Assembly: GCA_023412755.1 (NCBI GenBank)
Contig: JAEZCB010000151.1
Coordinates: forward strand, 1-10,926
Length of the DNA: 10,926 nt
Direction of reading: 5' to 3'
Source of the DNA: Bacteroidota bacterium
GTDB taxonomy: Bacteria > Bacteroidota > Bacteroidia > Flavobacteriales_F > PHOS-HE28
Position numbers and translations under genes: made by a program. A model generated the notes under the pieces. That model searched no databases. It saw only the letters and a list, made by a program, of their open reading frames with translations, and was not told the DNA's origin. Numbering within the stretch: the first letter of the stretch is position 1; every line of letters begins with the position of its first letter. Of the stretch, positions 1 through 7,445 are shown in pieces.

Positions 1-585
1 TTTCTTTCCAGTGTTCGGCTGGAGGAGGTGGACCATGCCATCACCCAGATCAGGAATGGACACTACTCGCTTCAGGATCGCACGCTCTTGGAAGTGACCA
101 ACCACCGTGAAAAGCTGGGACACAGGAACTTCGCATTGAATGAAGTAAGCGTGCATAAGCGGGATACGAGCAGCATGATCGCCGTACAGGTACACTTGGG
201 GGCCGATCACCTGAACACCTACTGGTCCGATGGACTCATCATAGCCACGCCAACCGGCTCCACAGCGTACAGCCTCAGTGCAGGTGGCCCCATCATCTAC
301 CCTACCAGCGATGTGTTGTTGATCAACCCGATCTCGCCGCACAACCTCAACGTCCGGCCATTCGTGGTGCCGGACCATTACACCATCACGCTTAAGCTGG
401 AAGCACGCTCGGAACTCTGCCTGCTCAACCTGGATTCCCGCAGCACCCCCATAGATGGACATGGCAAGATCACCATACGGCGAGCTGGTTTCACAGTGAA
501 ACTCATGCATTTGGAAGGGCAGGACTTCCTTACCACGCTGAAGGGGAAGCTTAATTGGGGCCTGGACATGCGCTCCCGGCAGTGA
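1..585 (+). CDS. nadK: NAD kinase, C-terminal part (5' end outside window)
   Basis: NAD kinase phosphorylates NAD to NADP in the cytoplasm, using ATP or polyphosphate. The reading frame is open from base 1, so the first ATG-like codon inside the window (a GTG at 28) is not the true start. The 194 visible residues cover the C-terminal two thirds of a family that is usually about 290 residues long; the N-terminal GGDGT nucleotide-binding loop lies upstream. Visible family signatures are an Asn-Glu substrate-binding pair in ALNEVSVHK (residues about 45-53), the hallmark TPTGSTAYSLSAGGP (about 83-97), the PHNLNVRPFVVPD stretch and a late DGHGKITIRRA. The frame ends in TGA at 583-585. It opens the conserved Bacteroidota block nadK–DUF6089–uppS–bamA. 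A promoter-like box follows within 30 bases, so the next gene need not depend on nadK transcription. Identification is firm. Confidence 0.95.
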   Translation, partial: FLSSVRLEEVDHAITQIRNGHYSLQDRTLLEVTNHREKLGHRNFALNEVSVHKRDTSSMIAVQVHLGADHLNTYWSDGLIIATPTGSTAYSLSAGGPIIYPTSDVLLINPISPHNLNVRPFVVPDHYTITLKLEARSELCLLNLDSRSTPIDGHGKITIRRAGFTVKLMHLEGQDFLTTLKGKLNWGLDMRSRQ

Positions 586-611
586 ACAGGCCGCAGGTGC
601 GCCGCTCCGTT

Positions 612-619
612 TAACTTCG
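612..619 (+). promoter_or_regulatory. Bacteroidota-type -7 promoter box (TAACTTCG) before the DUF6089 gene
   Basis: TAACTTCG matches the Bacteroidota -7 consensus TAnnTTTG with one change (T to C). It sits in the short gap after nadK, just upstream of the candidate starts at 628, 643 and 667. No clear -33 TTG is visible at the usual 17-23 base spacing. The same TAA[CT]TTCG word precedes two other genes in this window, which strengthens the call. It is inferred from sequence only. Confidence 0.5.
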
Positions 620-666
620 CGGCCGCCGTGCATACCATTCCCATGGGCCGCACGTTGTTTCAGCCG

Positions 667-1515
667 ATGCGAAAGTGGCTTCTGATCCTTTGCACCCTGC
701 TTTGCGGCCTCTGCCTGCGTGCGCAGGTCAATGAGATCGGGATCACTGTAGGCGGCAGCTACTACATCGGGGACATAAACCCCTTGCGCCATTTCCCGAA
801 ACACACGGGGTTGGCCGGTGGGATCGTGTTCCGGCATAACCTCAACCACCGTTTCGCCGTGCGGATCCAAGGACTTTACGGAACGCTGGAGGCCTATGAT
901 CATGATTCGAAGGACACGGTGCAATGGCTGCGGAACCTGCACTTCAAAAGCGAGCTGATCGAAGCGAGCGGCCTTTTCGAGATCAATTTCTTCCCATACA
1001 GGTCAAGGAAAAAGGGTTCGAAGAATTGGACCCCGTTCGTTTTTGGTGGTCTCGCTTATTTCCGGACAAACCCGAAAGCGTATTTCGATGACGAGTGGTA
1101 CGCGCTGCAACCACTTGGCACCGAAGGCCAGGGAACCACGGCAAGGCCTGGCTCCGAACTCTACAAACTGGACCAGATCTCCATACCCTTCGGGGCTGGC
1201 ATAAAGATCAACGTTGGTCGCGTGGACTTCCAGTTGGAATGGGGCATGCGGCGCACCTATACCGACCACATCGATGATGTGAGCGGTGCCTATGTGGACA
1301 GTGACCTGTTGGCATTCGAGAATGGTCCGCTGGCGGCCATACTCGCCGATCGCAGCGGTTTGGATGCCATACAAGGATACACCAACGCGGGCAGGGCACG
1401 CGGCGACGTGAATACCCGGGATTGGTACGTTTATTCCGGCCTTTCCATAACGTATGTGATAAGCCGCTTCTGGGACTGTGAAGAACAGTACAATTGGATG
1501 CGGAGGAAACGCTGA
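667..1515 (+). CDS. DUF6089 family outer-membrane beta-barrel protein
   Basis: The product is predicted to be a secreted, porin-like beta-barrel protein of the Bacteroidota DUF6089 family; its molecular function is unknown. With the ATG at 667 the protein is 282 residues and starts with a clean signal peptide (MRKWLLILCTLLCGLCLRA, predicted cleavage before Gln20). The mature protein opens with an EIGITVGGSYYIGDINP-like strand, followed by alternating amphipathic strands and Gly/aromatic turns (FGGLAYFRTNP, GAGIKINVGRVDFQLEWGMR), and ends near YSGLSITYVISRF, as expected for a small barrel. Earlier in-frame starts exist at 643 (ATG) and 628 (GTG). The 643 start would give a slightly longer n-region and cannot be excluded, because the promoter-like box at 612-619 lies just upstream. 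It is followed by uppS after 38 bases. The fixed location between nadK and uppS/bamA suggests a role in envelope biogenesis, but this is inference. Confidence 0.85.
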   Translation: MRKWLLILCTLLCGLCLRAQVNEIGITVGGSYYIGDINPLRHFPKHTGLAGGIVFRHNLNHRFAVRIQGLYGTLEAYDHDSKDTVQWLRNLHFKSELIEASGLFEINFFPYRSRKKGSKNWTPFVFGGLAYFRTNPKAYFDDEWYALQPLGTEGQGTTARPGSELYKLDQISIPFGAGIKINVGRVDFQLEWGMRRTYTDHIDDVSGAYVDSDLLAFENGPLAAILADRSGLDAIQGYTNAGRARGDVNTRDWYVYSGLSITYVISRFWDCEEQYNWMRRKR

Positions 1516-1553
1516 TCCAAAGATCCTGCGAACTTTGCGATCCTTTGGAAGAA

Positions 1554-2312
1554 ATGGGTACCGCCGAAAAGCTGCGTGAGAAGATCGATCCCGCAAGGAT
1601 ACCTGCGCATGTCGCCATCATCATGGATGGCAATGGGCGCTGGGCGAAACAGCATGGCGAACACCGTGTGGTGGGCCATGCCAACGGCGTGCGATCGGTG
1701 CGGGAAGCCCTTGTAGGGGCCACGGAGATCGGGATCGGGCACCTTACACTGTATGCTTTCAGCACGGAGAATTGGAACCGGCCGAAGGATGAAGTGGATG
1801 CGTTGATGGACCTGCTGGTGCGCACCGTGCTGGACGAAGTGGAAGAACTCAATGAGAAGGGCGTGCGGCTACATGCCATCGGCGACTTGGAAAGCCTGCC
1901 ACAGAATTGCCGTACCATCCTGCTCCAGGCCATCGAACTCACCCGGGGCAACACAAGGATCACACTCACGTTAGCCTTGAGCTACAGCGCCAGATGGGAG
2001 ATCACCCAAATGGTGCGGCGCGTGGCGGCACAGGCGGCCACAGGAACATTGGACCCGCAGAAGATCGATGAACAGGTGATCGGTGCCAACCTCAGCACGG
2101 CCGGCATACCCGATCCCGAACTGCTCATCCGTACCAGCGGCGAGCAGCGCATAAGCAATTTCCTGCTTTGGCAGATCGCGTATGCTGAATTGTGGTTCAC
2201 ACCAGTCTATTGGCCTGATTTCCGGAAGGAGCACCTCTTCCAGGCCGTGCTCGATTACCAGAACCGAGAACGCCGGTTCGGCATGATCAGCGAGCAGGTC
2301 ACCCCAGTTTGA
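1554..2312 (+). CDS. uppS: Undecaprenyl diphosphate synthase (cis-prenyl transferase)
   Basis: This enzyme condenses farnesyl diphosphate with eight isopentenyl diphosphates to give the C55 lipid carrier used for peptidoglycan and other envelope glycans. It acts at the cytoplasmic face of the membrane. With the ATG at 1554 it has 252 residues, the normal family length; an upstream TTG at 1494 would add 20 residues inside the preceding gene and is less likely. The catalytic loop HVAIIMDGNGRWA carries Asp25. It is followed by GHANGVRSVREA (His42 region), YAFSTENWNRP and the C-terminal signature RTSGEQRISNFLLWQ with its conserved arginines and serine, then AYAELWFTPVYWPDF. All key residues seen in the family are present. 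The stop codon lies 2 bases before the bamA ATG, so the two genes are surely cotranscribed. Confidence 0.96.
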   Translation: MGTAEKLREKIDPARIPAHVAIIMDGNGRWAKQHGEHRVVGHANGVRSVREALVGATEIGIGHLTLYAFSTENWNRPKDEVDALMDLLVRTVLDEVEELNEKGVRLHAIGDLESLPQNCRTILLQAIELTRGNTRITLTLALSYSARWEITQMVRRVAAQAATGTLDPQKIDEQVIGANLSTAGIPDPELLIRTSGEQRISNFLLWQIAYAELWFTPVYWPDFRKEHLFQAVLDYQNRERRFGMISEQVTPV

Positions 2313-2314
2313 AA

Positions 2315-4852
2315 ATGCTTCGATCGATCCTCATCGTTCTTCTTTCCTGCGGTCTCTTACCGCTGATCGCGCAGGTAACGAAAGAGCCCATGCTCGATCC
2401 TGCTTTCCCGCAGGAATATGAGATCGGTGGCATAACCGTGAGTGGCACCCTTACCACGGACCCAAATGCGGTAAAACTCTTCACCGGCCTGCAGGTGGGC
2501 GATCTGATCTCCGTGCCGGGGGATCGGATCACCAGGGCCATCAAGAACCTTTGGAACCAGAAACTATTCAGCGATGTACGGATCGATGCGGCGGAGATCC
2601 GCGGCCGCACCATCTTCCTGCACATCATTGTGGTGGAAAGGCCCAGACTCTCCAGGTATCGGTTCGAAGGTGTGAGCAAGAGTGAAGGGGACAAATTGCG
2701 GGATGAACTGGAGTTGGTGCGTGGGCAGCAGGTGAATGAGGCACTCCTGGCCAGCACGCGGTACAAAGTGGATAAATACTACCGCGACAAGGGTTTCCTG
2801 CGCGCCAAGACACAGATCATCGAGCGGCCGGATACCGTTGGCAGCGCTCTTGACAACAGTGTGTTGCTCCTGATCCAGGTGGAGAAAGGCCCGCGTGTGA
2901 AGATCCGTGACGTGCACTTCCATGGCAACGAAGAGATCCCGGACAAGCGGCTTCGCAGGGCCATGAAGAAGACCCGCCGCAAACGTTTCTACAACATCTT
3001 CGGCAGCAGCAAATTCCTCGCATCCGAATTCCGTAATGATAAGGGCAAGGTCATCGACCTCTACAATGAAAAGGGCTTCCGCAACGCCACCATTGTTGAT
3101 GACACCACGTATTTCGTGAGTGAAAAGCGGATCAATGTGGAACTCACGATCGACGAGGGTGAGAAGTTCCATTTCCGCAACATCACCTTCACCGGGAACA
3201 CCAAACACAGTGATGAGGAACTCGCACAGATCCTCAATATCCGCAAAGGCGATGTGTACAACAAACGCCAGCTGGAAAGCCGCCTGTACATGAATCCGGC
3301 AGGGCGCGACATCAGCTCCCTGTACATGGATGATGGTTACCTCTCCTTCTACCCGGATCCGGTGGAACTGCTGGTGGAAGGTGACAGCATCGACCTGGAC
3401 ATCCGTATTCGGGAAGGCAAGCAGTACCGCATCCGGAATGTGATCATCAAGGGCAATTCCAAGACCCATGAACATGTGATCCGGCGCGAGATCCGCACCA
3501 AGCCAGGCCAGCTTTTCAACCGCAGCGATGTGATACGCACCCAGCGCGAGCTCGCGAATCTCGGCTATTTCAATCCGGAAAGCCTTGGTGTGAATCCGAT
3601 CCAGGATCCGCGCACCGGCACGGTGGATCTGGAGTACACCGTGGAGGAAAAGCCGAGTGACAGGCTGGAATTGAGCGGAGGCTGGGGTGCGGGCAGGCTG
3701 GTGCTTTCGCTCGGCCTTTCGTTCACCAACTTCTCCACGCGCAACATATTCAAGCCGAACAGCTGGACCCCACTGCCGGCAGGCGATGGGCAGACACTGA
3801 ATCTGCGTGCACAAACCAACGGACGCTTCTTCCAGAGCTACAGCGCCAGCTTCATCGAGCCCTGGCTTGGTGGCCGCAAGCCGAACGCCTTCAGCATCTC
3901 CGTTTACCATTCCGTACAGACCAATGGTGAGAACCGCTGGATCAACGAAAATGGTTCGCGCATCGCCAATCCGCGCCGGCAATCCCTGCTCATCTCCGGC
4001 GCCACCGTTGGCCTGGGCAAGCGGCTCACCTGGCCGGATGACTATTTCATTCTGCGCCAGAACGTGGGCTACCAGCGATACGATCTCAACAACTACAGCA
4101 GCGGCGCGGTGATCTTCGACTTCACGGATGGGATCAGCAACGTGCTCTCCTACTCCATGCAGCTTTCAAGGAACTCCATAGATCAGCCCTTCTTCCCACG
4201 GAGCGGCTCGGAGGTGTCCCTTTCTGTGAAAGCCACCCCGCCCTGGTCGCTGTTCCAACCGGATCGGGATTGGGCGGAGCTGCCACCAGCGGAACGCTTC
4301 CATATGGCCGAATTCCATAAATGGAAATTCACCACCCAGTGGTATAACAAGATCACCAACAGCAAGAGTGGCCATAACCTGGTGCTTATGACGCGTGCCG
4401 GTTTCGGATTCCTGGGGCGGTACAATGATGCCGTAGGCAACTCGCCTTTCGAGCGATTCTACATGGGTGGCAGCGCACTTACCGGCTTCCAGCTGGATGG
4501 CCGGGAGATCGTGGCCCTGCGGGGGTATGACGATTTCTCGCTGGCACCACAGACGGGTAACTTCATTGTGACCAAATTCACGACGGAACTGCGCTTCCCT
4601 GTTTCCCTGAATCCATCGGCCACCATCTTCACCCTCGCCTTTCTGGAGGCCGGCAACACCTGGCGCAATTTCAGCGGGTACGATCCGTTCAAACTGTACC
4701 GTTCCGCGGGCGTTGGTCTGCGCCTTAACCTGCCCATGTTCGGGCCCATGGGTCTGGACTATGGCTGGCGATTGGATGATGTGCCCGGACTTCCGCGAAT
4801 GCCTAAGAGTCAATTCCATTTCACGATCGGCATAGATCTTGGCGAGCTTTGA
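2315..4852 (+). CDS. bamA: BamA, outer-membrane protein assembly factor (Omp85 family)
   Basis: BamA is the central insertase that folds beta-barrel proteins into the outer membrane. The ATG at 2315 gives 845 residues, within the usual range. A signal peptide (MLRSILIVLLSCGLLPLIA, cleavage before Gln20) is followed by a periplasmic region with successive POTRA-like repeats, roughly residues 35-440. These show the recurrent pattern of a beta-strand, a helical NLGYF/NLWNQKLFSDVRI-type segment and a closing strand; examples are GLQVGDLISVPGDRI, VKIRDVHFHGNEEIPDKRL, FRNITFTGNTKHSDEEL and YRIRNVIIKGNSKTHEHVI. The 16-strand barrel occupies the rest. The loop-6 Arg-Gly-Tyr (residues 736-738, in ALRGYDD) corresponds to the Omp85 [VIL]RG[FY] motif. 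The barrel ends in FHFTIGIDLGEL. Its position directly after uppS and before two OmpH-like chaperones fits outer-membrane biogenesis. A TTG at 2309 is a possible but less likely start. Confidence 0.97.
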   Translation: MLRSILIVLLSCGLLPLIAQVTKEPMLDPAFPQEYEIGGITVSGTLTTDPNAVKLFTGLQVGDLISVPGDRITRAIKNLWNQKLFSDVRIDAAEIRGRTIFLHIIVVERPRLSRYRFEGVSKSEGDKLRDELELVRGQQVNEALLASTRYKVDKYYRDKGFLRAKTQIIERPDTVGSALDNSVLLLIQVEKGPRVKIRDVHFHGNEEIPDKRLRRAMKKTRRKRFYNIFGSSKFLASEFRNDKGKVIDLYNEKGFRNATIVDDTTYFVSEKRINVELTIDEGEKFHFRNITFTGNTKHSDEELAQILNIRKGDVYNKRQLESRLYMNPAGRDISSLYMDDGYLSFYPDPVELLVEGDSIDLDIRIREGKQYRIRNVIIKGNSKTHEHVIRREIRTKPGQLFNRSDVIRTQRELANLGYFNPESLGVNPIQDPRTGTVDLEYTVEEKPSDRLELSGGWGAGRLVLSLGLSFTNFSTRNIFKPNSWTPLPAGDGQTLNLRAQTNGRFFQSYSASFIEPWLGGRKPNAFSISVYHSVQTNGENRWINENGSRIANPRRQSLLISGATVGLGKRLTWPDDYFILRQNVGYQRYDLNNYSSGAVIFDFTDGISNVLSYSMQLSRNSIDQPFFPRSGSEVSLSVKATPPWSLFQPDRDWAELPPAERFHMAEFHKWKFTTQWYNKITNSKSGHNLVLMTRAGFGFLGRYNDAVGNSPFERFYMGGSALTGFQLDGREIVALRGYDDFSLAPQTGNFIVTKFTTELRFPVSLNPSATIFTLAFLEAGNTWRNFSGYDPFKLYRSAGVGLRLNLPMFGPMGLDYGWRLDDVPGLPRMPKSQFHFTIGIDLGEL

Positions 4853-4862
4853 TCGGATCGCC

Positions 4863-4870
4863 TAATTTCG
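4863..4870 (+). promoter_or_regulatory. Bacteroidota-type promoter (-7 box TAATTTCG) before the first ompH gene
   Basis: TAATTTCG matches TAnnTTTG with one change. A TTG at 4839-4841 lies 21 bases upstream, inside the recommended 17-23 base window for the -33 element. The box lies 10 bases after the bamA stop and 20 bases before the ATG at 4891, leaving a short leader. This suggests that the chaperone pair and murI can be transcribed independently of bamA. It is a sequence-based prediction. Confidence 0.55.
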
Positions 4871-4890
4871 ACCGCCGCCACCACGAAAGC

Positions 4891-5586
4891 ATGAAACGTA
4901 CGATCCTTCTCGCACTGGCCATTACCGGCGCCCTTCTGGCCACCTTGGAAAGCGATGCGCAGCGGATCGCGTTCGTGAACACCAAATACATACTGGAGCA
5001 GATGCCCGAGTATGCGAGTGCGCAAAAGGAACTGGACCGTGTTAGCCAGCAGTGGCAGCAGGAGATCGATGAGCGCCACCAGCAGATAAAGCGCCTCAGG
5101 GAATCCTATAACGCGGAAATGATCCTGCTCACGGAGGAGATGAAGCGCACGCGTGTGGAGGATATCGAAAAGCGTGAGAGGGATGCGCGCGATATGCAGA
5201 AACAACGCTTTGGGCCGAATGGCGATCTTTTCAAAAAGCGCCAGGAATTGATACAGCCGATACAGGATCGCGTGTACAATGCGGTGAAGGAAGTGGCCGG
5301 AACCAGTTACGTGGCCATATTCGACCTTGGCAGCCAGAGCAACAACCTGCTCTTCGCGAGTGAGAAGTATGACAAGAGCGACAGCGTGCTGCGCAAGCTG
5401 GGCATAAGGCCTGGCAAAGGCGGGGGCAATGATAGTGGAAGGGAGGATGAGCGTGAAGAACCAGATGATCGACCCGCACAGCGTGATGGTGGAGAACGCG
5501 GGGCGACACCGAACGGAGAACGAGCCACCCAGTCACCCCGTGGGAACACCATGGGTGGCGGTGGGCAGGACATAAAACCAAGATGA
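4891..5586 (+). CDS. OmpH/Skp family periplasmic chaperone (long form with disordered tail)
   Basis: Skp/OmpH proteins are periplasmic trimeric chaperones that hold unfolded outer-membrane proteins on the way to the Bam complex. With the ATG at 4891 the product has 231 residues. A signal peptide ends at Ala23 (cleavage before Gln24). The mature N-terminal strand RIAFVNTKYILEQMPEY is a recognised Bacteroidota OmpH signature. A long charged helical region (about 42-130, rich in Gln, Glu, Arg and Lys) forms the coiled-coil arm, and FGPNGDLFKKRQELIQPIQ plus VAIFDLG belong to the body that closes the trimer. Residues 175-231 form an unusual low-complexity tail of Gly, Asp, Glu, Arg and Pro that is absent from the next paralogue. 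The gene ends in an ATGA overlap with the second chaperone gene, which suggests translational coupling. Earlier in-frame TTG starts would lie in the bamA stop region and leave no signal peptide at the N-terminus. Confidence 0.93.
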   Translation: MKRTILLALAITGALLATLESDAQRIAFVNTKYILEQMPEYASAQKELDRVSQQWQQEIDERHQQIKRLRESYNAEMILLTEEMKRTRVEDIEKRERDARDMQKQRFGPNGDLFKKRQELIQPIQDRVYNAVKEVAGTSYVAIFDLGSQSNNLLFASEKYDKSDSVLRKLGIRPGKGGGNDSGREDEREEPDDRPAQRDGGERGATPNGERATQSPRGNTMGGGGQDIKPR

Positions 5587-6110
5587 AGAATCGAACGATG
5601 AAGAACCTCCTCCTAGCCATGGGCCTGATGCTGGCTGCCGCACCTGCGGCACTGGCCCAGGAACAAGCATCTGGAAAACTCGGCCACATAGACCGGCAGA
5701 AACTCATGTTGATGCTGCCCGAGCGCAAGGATGCCGAAGCCAAGATGCAGGCTTTCGCCAAAAAGCTGGACGATCAGCTGAAGGCCATGGGTAATGAATA
5801 CCAGACCAAGGTGGCCGATATCCAATCGCGCTCCGCGGATATGACCGAGACCGAACGGCAGATGGCAGTGCGTGAGATCCAGGAACTGGAGACCCGCATT
5901 ACCAATGCACAGGAGAAGGCCCAGGAAGACCTGGCCAAGCAGGAGGAAGAGTTGCTGCGGCCCATGGTGGAGCGCACCAACAAGGCCATCACCGATGTGG
6001 CCAACGCCAATGGTTTCAATTACATCTTCGATACAAGCACCGGCTTCGTGCTCTTCTACGATCGTGGCGAGGACATCTTGCCGCTGGTGAAGACGCAACT
6101 GGGTATTTGA
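5583..6110 (+). CDS. OmpH/Skp family periplasmic chaperone (short paralogue)
   Basis: This is a second OmpH/Skp-like chaperone of 175 residues, expected to bind unfolded outer-membrane proteins in the periplasm together with, or in parallel to, its neighbour. The signal peptide ends at Ala25 (cleavage before Gln26). The mature protein begins KLGHIDRQKLMLMLPERKDAE, the equivalent of the first strand of the upstream paralogue. It continues with a long coiled-coil helical hairpin (about residues 50-135, with many Gln, Glu and Lys) and ends with the body strands NGFNYIFDTSTGFVLFYDRGEDI and a short C-terminus with no extension. The ATG at 5583 overlaps the previous stop by ATGA; an alternative ATG at 5598 would drop five residues. 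Two tandem ompH genes after bamA are typical of Bacteroidota. murI follows after 4 bases. Confidence 0.94.
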   Translation: MKNRTMKNLLLAMGLMLAAAPAALAQEQASGKLGHIDRQKLMLMLPERKDAEAKMQAFAKKLDDQLKAMGNEYQTKVADIQSRSADMTETERQMAVREIQELETRITNAQEKAQEDLAKQEEELLRPMVERTNKAITDVANANGFNYIFDTSTGFVLFYDRGEDILPLVKTQLGI

Positions 6111-6114
6111 TCCT

Positions 6115-6936
6115 GTGCCACACGATCCGCGGCCGATAGGCATCTTCGACTCCGGTATCGGTGGCCTCACCGTTACGCAAAGCATAAGACAGGCGCTCCC
6201 CATGGAGCGCCTGCTCTATTTCGGGGATGGTGCCCACCTGCCTTATGGACAGCGGTCCCTGGAAGAGGTGAAGGGCTTCAGCATCGCCATTACCGAAGCA
6301 CTGCTGCGCAAGGATTGCAAGTTGATCGTGGTGGCCTGCAACACGGCTTCTGGTGCGGCATTACATGAGCTGCGTTCCCTTTTTCCGCAGGTGCCGTTCA
6401 TCGGCATGGAACCCGCTGTGAAACCTGCCGCCGAAAGCACCCGCTCCAATGTGGTGGGCGTGATCGCAACGCCGGCCACTTTCCAAAGCCAGGTGTATGC
6501 TTCGGTGGTGGAGCGGTTCGCGCAGGATGTAACGGTGCTGCACCAGCCCTGCCCCGGGTTGGTTGGCCAGATAGAAGCCAGCGAGTTCGATACACCACGT
6601 ACGGAGACCATGTTGCGCGCCTGGCTTACACCCATGCTGGACCAGGGGATCGATGTACTTGTGCTGGGTTGTACACATTACCCGCTGGTACGCCCGCTTA
6701 TTCAACGCATTGTTGGGCCGCAGGTGCGTGTGATCGATCCCGCACCGGCCATTGCCAGACAGGTGGCGCGTATGCTGGCCCAGAAAGACCTGTACAGCAA
6801 CGGAACAGGTTCGCTCACATGTTACACCAGCGGACCCACGGCACCCTTCGAGGCTATGCTCCTGCACCTGGGCATGCAGCCGGAAAAAGTGTTGCCCGGC
6901 TCATGGCTACCGGATGGCACCCTCAACCTTCCATGA
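6115..6936 (+). CDS. murI: Glutamate racemase
   Basis: Glutamate racemase interconverts L- and D-glutamate in the cytoplasm and supplies D-Glu for peptidoglycan. The product has 273 residues, a normal length, if the GTG at 6115 is used; this start lies 4 bases after the preceding stop and directly precedes the conserved first strand, so no ATG alternative is plausible. Catalytic features are all present: Asp12-Ser13 in GIFDSGIGGLTV, Cys75 in VVACNTASG, and Cys186 with His188 in LGCTHYPL. The substrate loop reads GDGAHLPYG, with Gly39 where Thr or Asn is commonly found (as in GDTA), a small oddity. A perfect 10-bp inverted repeat lies inside codons 26-33. The 3' end overlaps the convergent gamma-carbonic anhydrase gene by 14 bases. 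The position at the end of the uppS–bamA–ompH block fits envelope synthesis. Confidence 0.95.
   Translation: MPHDPRPIGIFDSGIGGLTVTQSIRQALPMERLLYFGDGAHLPYGQRSLEEVKGFSIAITEALLRKDCKLIVVACNTASGAALHELRSLFPQVPFIGMEPAVKPAAESTRSNVVGVIATPATFQSQVYASVVERFAQDVTVLHQPCPGLVGQIEASEFDTPRTETMLRAWLTPMLDQGIDVLVLGCTHYPLVRPLIQRIVGPQVRVIDPAPAIARQVARMLAQKDLYSNGTGSLTCYTSGPTAPFEAMLLHLGMQPEKVLPGSWLPDGTLNLP
6190..6213 (+). other. Perfect 10-bp hairpin with 4-base loop inside murI
   Basis: CAGGCGCTCC is followed by the loop CCAT and then by its exact complement GGAGCGCCTG. The stem is eight G-C and two A-T pairs. It lies about 75 bases into the murI coding sequence (codons for QALPMERLL). No T-run follows on the plus strand, so it is not a canonical intrinsic terminator. 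The structure is directly visible; any regulatory role is unproven. Confidence 0.6.
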
Positions 6937-7441
6937 ACCAGCTGGCGTAGGTCTGGTAATTGCGCGCGATCCGTTCGATCTCATTCTTCGAAAGGTCCTC
7001 CCCTACCGCACGAATGCGTTTGGCAGGCACACCGGCCATTAAACTACCTGGTTCCACCACTGTGTTCTGCAGTACCACCGCTCCTGCCGCGATCACGCTG
7101 CCCTCGCCGATCACGGCGTGGTCCATCACGATCGCTCCCATGCCGATGAGCACCTTGTCATGCACCGTGCAGCCATGTACAATGGCATTGTGCCCGATGC
7201 TCACATCATTGCCAATGGTGAGCGCCGCACGTTCATAGGTGCAGTGGAGTACGGCTCCATCCTGGATGTTCACTCGATCGCCTATGCGAATGCTATTCAC
7301 ATCACCACGTACCACGGCATTGTACCATACGCTGCATTTCTCTCCCATCACCACATCGCCGATCACCACAGCGGTCTCCGCCAGAAATGGCTCTCCAGCG
7401 AACTTCGGCGTAAAACCACGCACTGTTCTGATCAATGCCAT
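6923..7441 (-). CDS. Gamma-class carbonic anhydrase family protein (left-handed beta-helix)
   Basis: This is a cytoplasmic trimeric hexapeptide-repeat protein of the YrdA/PaaY/gamma-carbonic anhydrase type. Active members hydrate CO2; many homologues have no proven activity. With the ATG at 7441 it has 172 residues, the usual length. The first two thirds consist of [LIV]-G-x4 hexapeptide repeats (IGDVVMGEKCSVW, IGDRVNIQDG, IGNDVSIGHNAIVHG, IGMGAIVMDHAVIGEG), followed by a C-terminal helix (SKNEIERIARNYQTYASWF). The three expected zinc ligands are present as His66, His84 and His89, with the 84/89 spacing of the gamma class, and Arg45, Asp47, Gln60 and Asp61 match conserved active-site positions. 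A longer frame from 7549 would run into the upstream gene in another frame and is rejected. The ATG lies 4 bases after the HMA-domain gene stop, so it is the last gene of the minus-strand unit. Its 3' end overlaps murI by 14 bases in convergent orientation. Confidence 0.92.
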   Translation of the reverse strand: MALIRTVRGFTPKFAGEPFLAETAVVIGDVVMGEKCSVWYNAVVRGDVNSIRIGDRVNIQDGAVLHCTYERAALTIGNDVSIGHNAIVHGCTVHDKVLIGMGAIVMDHAVIGEGSVIAAGAVVLQNTVVEPGSLMAGVPAKRIRAVGEDLSKNEIERIARNYQTYASWFMEG

Positions 7442-7445
7442 GGTA

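Noticed and set aside
1530..1537. GAACTTTG, one base from TAnnTTTG, 16 bases before the uppS ATG
   Set aside because: It lacks the near-invariant leading T of the box and has no TTG at the correct spacing; uppS is more simply read from the upstream promoter.
1003..1969. Two long minus-strand open frames (197 and 253 codons) opposite the DUF6089 gene and uppS
   Set aside because: They overlap each other and two clear plus-strand genes; their translations are low-quality, Arg/Ser/Pro-rich shadows without motifs.
2564..3982. 472-codon open frame on the minus strand opposite bamA
   Set aside because: It lies wholly inside the well-supported bamA gene, shows no recognisable domain, and is a codon-usage shadow in GC-rich DNA.
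4733..4752. CCCATG...CATGGG inverted repeat near the 3' end of bamA
   Set aside because: The 6-bp stem inside coding sequence is explained by conserved codons (Pro-Met-Phe-Gly-Pro-Met-Gly) and is likely to occur by chance.
4841..4862. GGCGA...TCGCC weak stem after bamA, considered as a terminator
   Set aside because: The stem is only 5 bp with a 12-base loop and no T-run follows; it overlaps the promoter-like region of the next gene.
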